NCBI GenBank assembly: GCA_002423185.1
Contig: DIUX01000005.1
Span: forward strand, 1 to 64,000
Direction of reading: 5' to 3'
Origin: Micavibrio sp. UBA6147
GTDB taxonomy: Bacteria > Pseudomonadota > Alphaproteobacteria > Micavibrionales > UBA1664
Length of the DNA stretch: 64,000 nucleotides
The stretch's first letter is position 1. Each line of letters begins with the position of its first letter. Shown here in pieces: positions 7,049 to 14,886 of the stretch. Position numbers and translations under genes: made by a program. The notes below the pieces were generated by a model. That model ran no database searches. It was not told the DNA's origin and saw nothing but the letters and a program-made list of their open reading frames with translations.

Positions 7049-7771
7049 CTAAGGCAATAGTGCGTCCTTGAAATTCTCTTGCATTTCTGCCGATATTTCT
7101 TCAAGCATCCTACCTTGTGTTTCGCCGCGATAGTCATGCACGCCCCCCCGAAGAACACTGAATTTATTTCGATCAGGACGGTACTTATATACCTTCAAAT
7201 AATAAGCCTTTGTTTTAAAATCATGCTCTGCAAGAACGTACACAGCAAACGTTCCCGCCTGTTGGAACACTTCATCCGTCGGATAGTAATGCAGCGTGAT
7301 CGGCTTTTTTTTACCCCCACAACTATCGAGCAGCGGAGCAACGGCAACAGAGATATCCTTGAACAAAGCGCGGGGGCGAATAGATTCAGGAATTTTTTCA
7401 TAGATTCTTTTTTTTGACTGAAAAACCTCAGGCTGCCCAGCCAAGCGCCATTTCTCTTCACATGCAAGCGAATCAGGATCCACGCAATTCATTATATCGT
7501 TCATCTGGTCAGTGATATAATCAAAATAAACCGCGACGCGTTCTATGCCCGCATACATCTGCGATGACGGCGCATTCTCATCCAAACCCAAGGCGCGTTC
7601 ACACTCCGTGAGTTCAATGCCGCCCGCCGGCAATATGGATCGAACATTCCACGCGACAGCCTCCGCCCCCACTGCCGCAGCGCGGGTCAGGGCGTGTCTA
7701 TGTGAATATCCGGCCCATAAGCCGAGCAACAAGCCGAGCAATAAGGCGCTCACAAACAATAACGATCTCAT
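7049..7771 (-). CDS. Membrane-anchored periplasmic protein, lineage-specific family, possible immunity protein
   Basis: The 240-residue product has an N-terminal hydrophobic helix (about 3-20) that probably anchors a periplasmic domain. The domain has IERVAVYFDY near residue 75 and a C-terminal part with LHYYPTDEVFQQAGTF and YLKVYKYRPDRNKF. It is a clear paralogue of the next upstream gene (7840-8571), and shares a weaker pattern with the proteins at 46581-47994. It ends 35 bp before the metzincin gene. A role in neutralising that protease is inferred from the module order. Confidence 0.55.
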   Translation of the reverse strand: MRSLLFVSALLLGLLLGLWAGYSHRHALTRAAAVGAEAVAWNVRSILPAGGIELTECERALGLDENAPSSQMYAGIERVAVYFDYITDQMNDIMNCVDPDSLACEEKWRLAGQPEVFQSKKRIYEKIPESIRPRALFKDISVAVAPLLDSCGGKKKPITLHYYPTDEVFQQAGTFAVYVLAEHDFKTKAYYLKVYKYRPDRNKFSVLRGGVHDYRGETQGRMLEEISAEMQENFKDALLP

Positions 7772-7839
7772 CTTATTCTATCTTTCAAAATCCTGTTTTC
7801 CCTCGACCATGCCCACGCCATATGGTCAAAAACCATGCC

Positions 7840-8571
7840 TTAACGAAGCACCCCCATCATAAAATGGCGACGAATCTGGCTCTCAATCTCTTTTGGGGTT
7901 TTGTTTCGCGTTTCGCCGCTGTAAATCCAGCCCGCATCCCTCAGTGACGCAAACTCATGCTTGTCGGGGCGGTATTTATACAGCCGTAAACTGTACGTCC
8001 CGTCCTGCGGATCAATCTCTATCTGAGCATAGATGCCGAGCGTCCCTGGCCTTTGGAAGATTCTGTCTGTGGGGTGGTAATGAAGGCTTATATCGTCTTT
8101 ATCGCGTCCGCATTGTTCTAAGCGGCCACTTATTTGTGCCGCAGCATAAGTGAAAAGATTCTGCGGGCGAAGGAGCGGAGGTACGGCCTCGTAATGCGTT
8201 TTGTATGTTTCGAACAAATCCGCTTTGCCGTCACGGCGCATTTTTGTTTCGCATGCCTTGGGGTCGGCATCCATGCACGCCATGACGGCGTTCATATCAA
8301 TATTCGGGTGGCGCTCTTTATCGTTATAGTCAAAATAGAGCGCGAAGCGCATCATGTCCTGAAATAATCCCCCATAAGGCATACTCGCAAGATTCATATA
8401 GGGGCGCCCGCACTGCTTAGGCCGTGAAACATCAAGGAAGGAAGCCTTGCGTTTAATCTCCCTATTCCATTCATAAGGAAAAAAATAGGCCGCAGCCCCG
8501 CCCAACAACACCCCTAGCGAGAGCGTCAGGGCGAGTCTCCATAATATTTTCTTACATAACAATGTTTTCAT
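7840..8571 (-). CDS. Membrane-anchored periplasmic protein, paralogue of the preceding family
   Basis: The 243-residue product has a hydrophobic helix at about 12-30. Its C-terminal half aligns with its neighbour at 7049: LRPQNLF, ISLHYHPTDRIFQRPGT, SLRLYKYRPDKHEF. Both carry a Cys-x(7)-Cys pair in the middle region. Tandem paralogues next to an effector-like gene are common for immunity loci, where duplicated immunity genes protect against variant toxins. No known domain is recognised. It appears to be the first gene of the run toward the metzincin. Confidence 0.55.
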   Translation of the reverse strand: MKTLLCKKILWRLALTLSLGVLLGGAAAYFFPYEWNREIKRKASFLDVSRPKQCGRPYMNLASMPYGGLFQDMMRFALYFDYNDKERHPNIDMNAVMACMDADPKACETKMRRDGKADLFETYKTHYEAVPPLLRPQNLFTYAAAQISGRLEQCGRDKDDISLHYHPTDRIFQRPGTLGIYAQIEIDPQDGTYSLRLYKYRPDKHEFASLRDAGWIYSGETRNKTPKEIESQIRRHFMMGVLR

Positions 8572-8659
8572 GAGCGCCTCTATTCACAACTACCGATAGA
8601 AAAATACGGGCGCCAACAATATCCTGTCAACCCCAAAAAGGGCATTGAGGTGTAATTAC

Positions 8660-8686
8660 CCACAATGCATGCAGTGCTATTCGGCG
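8660..8686. repeat. Palindromic short repeat, copy 3
   Basis: CCACAATGCATGCAGTGCTAT matches 19 of the first 20 bases of the element at 3153. It lies at the right edge of the accessory cluster, between the last cluster gene and tRNA-Thr. The rest of the 250-bp gap shows no gene that I can support. Confidence 0.6.
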
Positions 8687-8819
8687 TTGCGGGTTGTCGG
8701 TATTGACTATGGGTGTGGGGTTTTGCCTTGCCGCTCAGGTCGAGGGGGGGGCGAGGAGGGTATTTGCGGGCGCTTATGTGGCGCACGCATCATGCAATGT
8801 GGTCAACATGTTGGAAAAA

Positions 8820-8894
8820 TGGTGCCGTTGAGAGGATTTGAACCTCCGACCCACGCATTACGAATGCGTTGCTCTACCCCTGAGCTACAACGGC
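8820..8894 (-). tRNA. tRNA-Thr (anticodon CGU)
   Basis: Read on the minus strand, a seven-base acceptor stem GCCGTTG/CAACGGC closes the cloverleaf. The anticodon stem ACGCA/TGCGT encloses the loop TTCGTAA, giving anticodon CGT. The T-loop is GGTTCAAATC. The 3' CCA is encoded at 8820-8822. The gene forms the boundary between the accessory cluster and core genes. Confidence 0.95.
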
Positions 8895-9052
8895 GCTTTA
8901 TGGGAGGGGAAATTTAACAGACATAGTGATACGCATTTTGAATTTGTGAATCAAGTGTATTATGTGCGGCGTCGAGTATTTTCTTGCCTCTTTTTCTGGG
9001 GTTACGTAGTGTGAGTGCCAGATGCAAAAGACAGACACAGCAGGGTGAACCT

Positions 9053-10066
9053 ATGAAGAAAAGCAATGATGGCACGGGCGGATCGCCCTTTAATACGGGC
9101 GGATCGCCCATTGGTGATGGCGGAGCACCGATTGATACGAACGCGCCCTCACCAATTGTGCCCGAAAAAATCGGGCGGCCTAAGCTCTTGGATACGTTGA
9201 CCGATTTCGGGCGTGCTGCGGCGGAATATGGACATTTCCGGTTTAACCGCAAGGCGATCATGGCGAGCTTGCCGAAAGGGGATGGGCATCCCGTCCTGTT
9301 CTTGCCGGGCTTTGCGACCGGCGATTGGGCGATGAAGGGGATGCGCGACACGTTCCGTGAACTTGGGTATTTTGTCCATGGCTGGAAATGCGGCACGAAT
9401 ACGGGGCCGTCCGATGCGTTGCTGGAAAATTTGCGCAGCCGGTTTGAAGCCTTATCCGAAAAACATAACGGCGCGAAAATCTCGATTGTGGGCTGGAGTT
9501 TGGGCGGAATTTACGCGCGGGAATTGGCGCGCGCCTATCCTGACAAAGTGCGCTGTGTCGTGACGCTCGGCACGCCGTTCGGGGCGGGGCACCACCCTGA
9601 TTCTGTGGATGTTGTTGTGCGCAAGGTGTTTGAAGCCTTGAATCCGGCCTCCGCCTTTTTGAACGATGAGCAGCTTCAGCAACAAGCCCTGATGCCGCCG
9701 CCATCCGTGCCGACCAGCTCGCTCTACAGCCAAGGGGACGGCGTAGTGCATTGGAAAACATGCATCAACCCGCAAACCCGTTTAAGCGAAAATATCGACA
9801 TCACCCCGTCTAACCCGCTCGGCACCAAAGCCTCGGCGAGCCATAGCGGCCTGACCATCAATGCGGCGGTTGCGGTGATTTTGGCGGATCGTTTGAAGGC
9901 TAGCGGCGAAAAACCATGGAAACGCTTTGATGCGAACAAGCACCCGCACCCGCAAATGCGTGGCTGGGTCGCGGTGCGCCAAGGGCATGAGGATTTTATG
10001 CCGGAGCCTGAAAAATCCCTTAAATCGCGGGCATCGCACCCGACAATTTTCCCGAAGCAGGGCTGA
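9053..10066 (+). CDS. Alpha/beta hydrolase (lipase/esterase-like)
   Basis: The product has 337 residues from the ATG at 9053, which follows a GGGTGAA ribosome site; an upstream in-frame start at 8984 lacks support. GWSLGG is the nucleophile elbow with the catalytic Ser. SQGDGVV and SHSGL are likely positions of the acid and His. VLFLPGFATGD suits the oxyanion-hole strand. The N-terminus carries Gly-Ser-Pro repeats (GGSPFNTGGSPIGDGGAP) encoded by near-identical 21-base units, probably a flexible linker. The substrate is unknown. Residues after about 310 are polar and may be unstructured. Confidence 0.7.
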   Translation: MKKSNDGTGGSPFNTGGSPIGDGGAPIDTNAPSPIVPEKIGRPKLLDTLTDFGRAAAEYGHFRFNRKAIMASLPKGDGHPVLFLPGFATGDWAMKGMRDTFRELGYFVHGWKCGTNTGPSDALLENLRSRFEALSEKHNGAKISIVGWSLGGIYARELARAYPDKVRCVVTLGTPFGAGHHPDSVDVVVRKVFEALNPASAFLNDEQLQQQALMPPPSVPTSSLYSQGDGVVHWKTCINPQTRLSENIDITPSNPLGTKASASHSGLTINAAVAVILADRLKASGEKPWKRFDANKHPHPQMRGWVAVRQGHEDFMPEPEKSLKSRASHPTIFPKQG

Positions 10067-10284
10067 CTGCCCCGCACTCACGGCCGCAATGAGGGCAAGA
10101 GTCCCACAAAAAATGGCGTGAATGGCAAGGATGGCGCCAAGGATTGTTGAGCATGGTGAAGACGGCTAGCCTCGCCCGCGCCGTGCTTGTTGCCGTGCTT
10201 TAGGGCGCACCCTTGCAAAGGAAACAGGGCGCATGGGTGAAATAAGACTTGAAATCACGCCGGAAAAGGGGCATTAAAGGCCTT

Positions 10285-10379
10285 GGGAAGTCGGTCGCGG
10301 GCGAAGTGGCCGCCAAGCCGGTCAGGGCCGAAAGGCAGCAGCCGTAACGGTTTTCATCGGGTCGCGGTCCGGCTTTCCA
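10285..10379 (+). ncRNA. ffs: Signal recognition particle RNA (4.5S, small bacterial type)
   Basis: GGTCAGGGCCGAAAGGCAGC at about 10319-10338 is the conserved SRP domain IV (Ffh-binding symmetric and asymmetric loops with a GGAA-like tetraloop, here GAAA). Flanking bases 10285-10295 and 10368-10378 can pair (GGAAG with CTTTCC). A position just before dnaX is typical for alphaproteobacteria. The ends are estimated from the pairing. The rest of 10067-10454 shows nothing else that I can name. Confidence 0.85.
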
Positions 10380-10454
10380 CTTTAATATCCGGCAAAGTCG
10401 GCGATGATATGGCTATGTGTTAAGGGCGCTTTGGCGTCCTTTTTTATGGCGCGT

Positions 10455-11093
10455 TTAGCCAGCCTTCGGCGGCGAATCCCAGAGGGCTTTATAGTGTAAG
10501 AGCAAGGTTCCGCGGGGATTCAGAGTCTCGGCGCTGAGCAATTCAAGCGCCAGATCATCCCGCATCAGGCCTTCGCACAGGCCGCGCCCCGTGCAAAACA
10601 GCGCAGGTTCGATAGTCAGGAACATCTCGTCAACATATCCCCCGTTCAAAAACGCCGCATTGGTGCGCGGCCCGCCGAGCAAGGCGGCCCGATCTACCCC
10701 TTCGGCCTTCATACGGCGCAAGACGTCTTCGGCGGTGCCGCCGAGATACGTCACGGGCGGCGCGGATTTGCGCCACAGGGCTTCATCATGGGTGAGGACG
10801 TAATAGCGCACGCCGTCCTTAAGGGGCTTGTGCGGGCTCGGCGCATTTGAACGCGTGGCGGCGAAACTTTCGCGCCCTGTTATGACGGTTTTGTGCTGGG
10901 CGATCATGCGGTCTAAGTGGGCTTTGTCTTCGGCGCTGCTCCATGTTGAGACGCTCTCATCCGCGGCGCGGCTGATGATTCCGTTGACCGACATCGCCAT
11001 AATCAGGGTCAGGAAAGGCCGCCAATTATGGCTTGGGCCATGTCTTAGGCCGGGGCTCGGGTCATTGCAAGGCGGGGCGGTGAAGGCGTTCAT
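10455..11093 (-). CDS. RibD C-terminal/dihydrofolate-reductase-like family oxidoreductase
   Basis: The product has 212 residues from the second Met, chosen because AGGAA lies seven bases before it; the first Met at 11111 has no ribosome site. It shows the RibD_C fold pattern: LIMAMSVNGIIS near the N-terminus, KTVITGRESFA, and ALLGGPRTNAAFLNGGYVDEM, where the GGPR-type loop contacts NADPH. The family reduces pyrimidine intermediates of riboflavin synthesis or related substrates. No riboflavin genes lie nearby, so the substrate is open. It diverges from dnaX. Confidence 0.65.
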   Translation of the reverse strand: MNAFTAPPCNDPSPGLRHGPSHNWRPFLTLIMAMSVNGIISRAADESVSTWSSAEDKAHLDRMIAQHKTVITGRESFAATRSNAPSPHKPLKDGVRYYVLTHDEALWRKSAPPVTYLGGTAEDVLRRMKAEGVDRAALLGGPRTNAAFLNGGYVDEMFLTIEPALFCTGRGLCEGLMRDDLALELLSAETLNPRGTLLLHYKALWDSPPKAG

Positions 11094-11197
11094 CACGAAT
11101 TTCCTGTGCATGGGGTGAAAGTTATTCCTTGTAATTATCGCGAAAATTCCTAGTCTGAACAGAGCAAACCGATAAAAATATCAAGGGAGAGCCGATC

Positions 11198-13108
11198 GTG
11201 ACCGATCAGGACACATCCGCCGCAGCCGAAAACAGCACGAGCCGAGAAGACAGCGCCGCGCCCGCACCGTTACCTGCACCATCGCCCGCACCATCAAGGG
11301 GGAGCGCGAATGATGCTCCGGCGCAGGAATACCGCGTTCTGGCGCGCAAATACCGCCCGCAAAACTTTGATGAATTGATTGGCCAAGACGCCCTTGTGCG
11401 GACATTGACCAACGCGATTCACAGCGGCCGCATCGCCCATGCCTTTATGCTCACCGGTGTACGCGGAGTCGGCAAGACCACAACGGCGCGGTTGATTGCG
11501 CGGGCGCTGAATTATCGCGGGCCGGACGGCACGGCGGGGCCGACAACGGGCGCAACCGATGATTGTGAAACGGCGCGCGCGATTGCCGAAGACCGCCACC
11601 CCGATGTGATGGAGATGGACGCCGCATCACGCACCGGCGTTGATGATATCCGCGAGATTTTGGACGGCGTGCGCTATGCCCCGACCTCCGCACGGTACAA
11701 GATTTATATCATCGACGAAGTGCATATGCTCTCGAAATCCGCGTTTAATGCGCTGCTCAAGACGCTGGAGGAGCCGCCGGCCCATGTGAAATTCATTTTC
11801 GCAACGACTGAAATTCGTAAAGTACCCGTGACTGTGTTGTCGCGGTGCCAGCGTTTTGACCTGCGCCGCGTTGAGATTGATGTTCTTGCGGCACATTTCC
11901 AGCGTATTTGCGGCAAAGAAACCGTCACGGCGCAAGACGAGGCTATTCGCCTGATCGCGCAGGCCGCGGACGGGTCGGTGCGGGACGGGTTGAGCCTTTT
12001 GGATCAGGCCATCGCCCTTGGCAACGGCACGAATATCTCGACGGATCTTGTGTCAACGATGCTCGGGCTGTCTGACCGTATTCGCATTTTTGACTTGTTC
12101 GAAGCGACCATGGCGGGCGACCCCGTTAAGGCCATCGGCATTATGGAAGACCTTCATAACCTCGGAGCAGACCCGCTCGCGGTGCTTCAGGATTTGCTCG
12201 ATATGACCCATGCGGTGACGGTTCTGCGCACTTTGGAGGGCAAAACCAATGCGGGGGATAAAGGCGCACAGGCCGATTTGAACCTCGCTTTGCCGCATTC
12301 GGCCTTGGCGCGGGCGCGGGAATGTGCGTCTTTGATCGGCCTTCCGGCGCTTGACCGCGCGTGGTCGATCCTCACGAAAGGCGCGCAGGATTTGTACCGC
12401 GCCGCCGATGCGCGCAAGGCGCTGGAGATGACCTTGTTCCGTTTGATGTATGCGTCGGAACTGCCTGACCCTGCTAAGCTATTGAAAAAGATCATGGATG
12501 GCGGTGCATCCTTGCCATCTGGCGGGTCAATGACGCGGGATGCGGGTCACCAAAGCGGCGCCCCATCAGGCGGAGCATACCACGCCTCTGCACCGATGGA
12601 AGTGTCGTCATCCATGGGCGGTGCACCGTCCTATGACGCTCCCCCGCACGAGATGGCGGCTTATGGCGATCGCGGATCATCGAACCTTGCCGCTGCCCCC
12701 AAGCCAGCTATCGAATATGGCTTGGTCACCATTCCCGAAACATTGTCGCAGATTATGACGTTGTGTGAGGAGCGCGGCGAGATGATGCTCGCCTCCAACA
12801 TCTATAATTATATGCATTTGGTGCGGCTGCAAAAAGGCCGGCTTGAGTTTCAGGCGGCGCCGAACGCACCGTCCGACATGGCGCAAAAACTCGCGCACTG
12901 CCTGAATAAATGGACGGATGAGCGGTGGATGGTGAGCCTCGTTACGGGCGGAGCCGGCGGGGCAGCAGGTGAAAAAACGCTGGCTCAGCTTGACGCAGAC
13001 CGCCGCAACGCCATTGACAACGAAGTGCGGGCGCACCCTTCCGTAAAAAAAATCATCAGCCTCTTTCCAGCCGCGGAAATAGAGCGTATTTATAACCCGA
13101 ACGAATAA
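11198..13108 (+). CDS. dnaX: DNA polymerase III subunit gamma/tau
   Basis: This is the ATPase of the replication clamp loader. The start is GTG with an AGGGAGAG ribosome site. After a Pro/Ala-rich N-terminus come YRVLARKYRPQNFDELIGQ, the Walker A GVRGVGKT (87-94), and the Walker B/SRC region (IYIIDEVHML, then LSRCQRF). Only one of the four zinc-module cysteines found in enteric DnaX is present (DDCETARAI); the module is also degenerate in other alphaproteobacteria. At 636 residues it includes a tau-like C-terminal part with Gly/Ser/Pro-rich linkers. ybaB follows after 59 bp. Confidence 0.97.
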   Translation: MTDQDTSAAAENSTSREDSAAPAPLPAPSPAPSRGSANDAPAQEYRVLARKYRPQNFDELIGQDALVRTLTNAIHSGRIAHAFMLTGVRGVGKTTTARLIARALNYRGPDGTAGPTTGATDDCETARAIAEDRHPDVMEMDAASRTGVDDIREILDGVRYAPTSARYKIYIIDEVHMLSKSAFNALLKTLEEPPAHVKFIFATTEIRKVPVTVLSRCQRFDLRRVEIDVLAAHFQRICGKETVTAQDEAIRLIAQAADGSVRDGLSLLDQAIALGNGTNISTDLVSTMLGLSDRIRIFDLFEATMAGDPVKAIGIMEDLHNLGADPLAVLQDLLDMTHAVTVLRTLEGKTNAGDKGAQADLNLALPHSALARARECASLIGLPALDRAWSILTKGAQDLYRAADARKALEMTLFRLMYASELPDPAKLLKKIMDGGASLPSGGSMTRDAGHQSGAPSGGAYHASAPMEVSSSMGGAPSYDAPPHEMAAYGDRGSSNLAAAPKPAIEYGLVTIPETLSQIMTLCEERGEMMLASNIYNYMHLVRLQKGRLEFQAAPNAPSDMAQKLAHCLNKWTDERWMVSLVTGGAGGAAGEKTLAQLDADRRNAIDNEVRAHPSVKKIISLFPAAEIERIYNPNE

Positions 13109-13167
13109 ACCCGCTCGCGGGATGCCCCTTTAACCAACACACAAAAACAGGAAATCAGGAGTCCGCC

Positions 13168-13488
13168 ATGGATATTCAACAAATCATGCAACAAGCACAG
13201 GTCATGCAGCGCAAAATGGAGCAAATGCAGGCCAAGCTCGGTGAAATGGAAGTCGAAGGCGCGGCCGGTGGCGGCCTTGTGACCATCACGATGACCTGTA
13301 AGGGCAGCGTCGAAAACGTCCGCATTGCCCCAAGCGTTGTAGACCCGAGCGATGTTGAAATGCTCGAAGACCTTATCAAAGCGGCGTTTAACGATGCCAA
13401 AGCCAAAGCCGACCAAACACTCGCCGAGGAAACCCAGCGTATGATGGCGGAAATGGGTTTGCCGTCAAACTTCCAATTGCCGTTTTAA
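13168..13488 (+). CDS. ybaB: YbaB/EbfC family nucleoid-associated protein
   Basis: The 106-residue product starts MDIQQIMQQAQVMQRKMEQM, a long N-terminal helix typical of the family, then GLVTITMTCKG and DVEMLEDLIKAAFNDAKAKA. The protein is a DNA-binding dimer. The place downstream of dnaX is classic. recR, which usually follows, is absent here; a DinB-fold gene follows instead. The ribosome site is CAGGAG. Confidence 0.93.
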   Translation: MDIQQIMQQAQVMQRKMEQMQAKLGEMEVEGAAGGGLVTITMTCKGSVENVRIAPSVVDPSDVEMLEDLIKAAFNDAKAKADQTLAEETQRMMAEMGLPSNFQLPF

Positions 13489-13504
13489 GCCAGACCTTAC
13501 AGGC

Positions 13505-14032
13505 ATGACCGACAGCCTCGCAACCGACACGCTATTCAAGGATATTGCGCGTTTCCAGATTTGGGCGAATAAGCGCGTTTATGATGCGTGCGCCACGCTT
13601 GACCTTGCGGATCTTGATAAAGATTGCGGGCTGTATTTTCGGTCTGTTGCGGCGACGTTGAACCATATTTTGCTGGTTGACCGCCTGTGGATGGCGCGGA
13701 TTGAGGGCACATCATGGCCATGGGTGGCGCTGGACACGGTTTTATACCCTGACTTTGCCATGCTCAAGGCCGCGCATCGTGAGGAGGACGGCCGTATTTT
13801 GGGCTATGTCACGGGGTGCGACACGCGGCGGATTGTGACGTATCACGACTCCAAAGGCACCGAATATGCTCTGTCACTGGCGCATATTCTGCACCATCTG
13901 TTCAATCACCAAACCCATCACAGGGGGCAGGTGCATACGGGTCTAAGCCTGCTGGGGGTTGATGCGCCCGAGATTGATTATATTTATTACATACGGGATG
14001 AACGCAATGCGCATATTGACGTGGAATATTAA
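13505..14032 (+). CDS. DinB-superfamily protein
   Basis: The 175-residue product is a four-helix-bundle protein of the DinB/YfiT type. The pattern NHILLVDRLW in helix 2 and HLFNHQTHHRGQVH in helix 4 supply the three histidines that bind a metal in this family. FQIWANKRVYDA is the usual first helix. Some relatives are thiol-dependent transferases; no substrate can be assigned here. The 3' end overlaps xthA by 26 bp. Confidence 0.8.
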   Translation: MTDSLATDTLFKDIARFQIWANKRVYDACATLDLADLDKDCGLYFRSVAATLNHILLVDRLWMARIEGTSWPWVALDTVLYPDFAMLKAAHREEDGRILGYVTGCDTRRIVTYHDSKGTEYALSLAHILHHLFNHQTHHRGQVHTGLSLLGVDAPEIDYIYYIRDERNAHIDVEY

Positions 14033-14813
14033 TTCCATACGCCTGCGGGCGCCGATTGTGCTGGATGTCATGGACACGTTAAAGCCAGACATCCTGTGCA
14101 TTCAAGAAACCAAAACACCGGATGAAACCTTCCCCCATGCCGTGTTCGAAGAAAACGGCTATGACCATATTCATATTCACGGGATGAAGGGATATAATGG
14201 CGTGGCGGTGCTGTCGCGGTTGCCGCTGCGCACCCGCCAGATTCATCACCGCGCCGGACGCGAGGATTGCCGCCATATTGCGGTAGAAGTTGACGTGGCG
14301 GGGCTGCCGGTGCCGCTGTCTATTCATAACCTTTACATTCCCGCCGGCGGCGACGTGCCGGATGTGAGCGTGAACGACAAATTCGCGCATAAGCTGGACT
14401 TCGTGGACGAATTGACGGAATGGTTTCCGGCGCAGATTTCCCCCGATGCGCCGGCCATCGCGCTCGGCGACTTCAATATCGCGCCGCTGGAACATGACGT
14501 TTGGTCGCATAAACAATTGCTCGATGTCGTGTCACACACGCCGATTGAGGTTGAAAAACTCACCCGCATGCAAAACGCGATGCCATGGGTCGATGCGATG
14601 CGCCATTTCATTCCGGAAGACGAGAAATGCTACACATGGTGGTCATACCGCAATCGCGATTGGAAGGCCTCCAACAGAGGGCGCAGGCTGGATCATATCT
14701 GGGTCACGCCGATGCTGAAGCCATTGCTCAAATCCTGCACCATCCTCACCGAAGCGCGCGATTTTGAAAAACCGAGCGACCATGTGCCGGTGATGATTGA
14801 GCTGGATTTATAG
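14007..14813 (+). CDS. xthA: Exodeoxyribonuclease III
   Basis: The 268-residue product is an AP endonuclease and 3'-phosphodiesterase of base-excision repair. MRILTWNINSIRLR at the start, DILCIQETK (metal-binding Glu), IALGDFNIAP and FEKPSDHVPVMIEL (catalytic Asp-His) are the exonuclease III motifs. The start at 14007 was chosen because the family begins with this strand; it lies within the end of the DinB gene. Upstream in-frame residues are not conserved. Confidence 0.93.
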   Translation: MRILTWNINSIRLRAPIVLDVMDTLKPDILCIQETKTPDETFPHAVFEENGYDHIHIHGMKGYNGVAVLSRLPLRTRQIHHRAGREDCRHIAVEVDVAGLPVPLSIHNLYIPAGGDVPDVSVNDKFAHKLDFVDELTEWFPAQISPDAPAIALGDFNIAPLEHDVWSHKQLLDVVSHTPIEVEKLTRMQNAMPWVDAMRHFIPEDEKCYTWWSYRNRDWKASNRGRRLDHIWVTPMLKPLLKSCTILTEARDFEKPSDHVPVMIELDL

Positions 14814-14826
14814 CCGCGCATCGTCA

Positions 14827-14863
14827 TAAAAATCGGGCGAGAACCATAAGATCCCCGCCCGAT
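14827..14863 (-). terminator. Intrinsic terminator of the MFS transporter gene
   Basis: An 8-bp perfect stem ATCGGGCG/CGCCCGAT is followed on the minus strand by TTTTT. It lies between the convergent xthA and MFS genes. Confidence 0.75.
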
Positions 14864-14886
14864 ACGATGCCTGATTTGATAAAGTT

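Noticed and set aside
8580..8786. Short minus-strand frame next to the palindromic repeat, tested as a fifth leader copy
   Set aside because: MPFLGLTGYCWRPY resembles the leader only in a few positions and lacks the downstream block.
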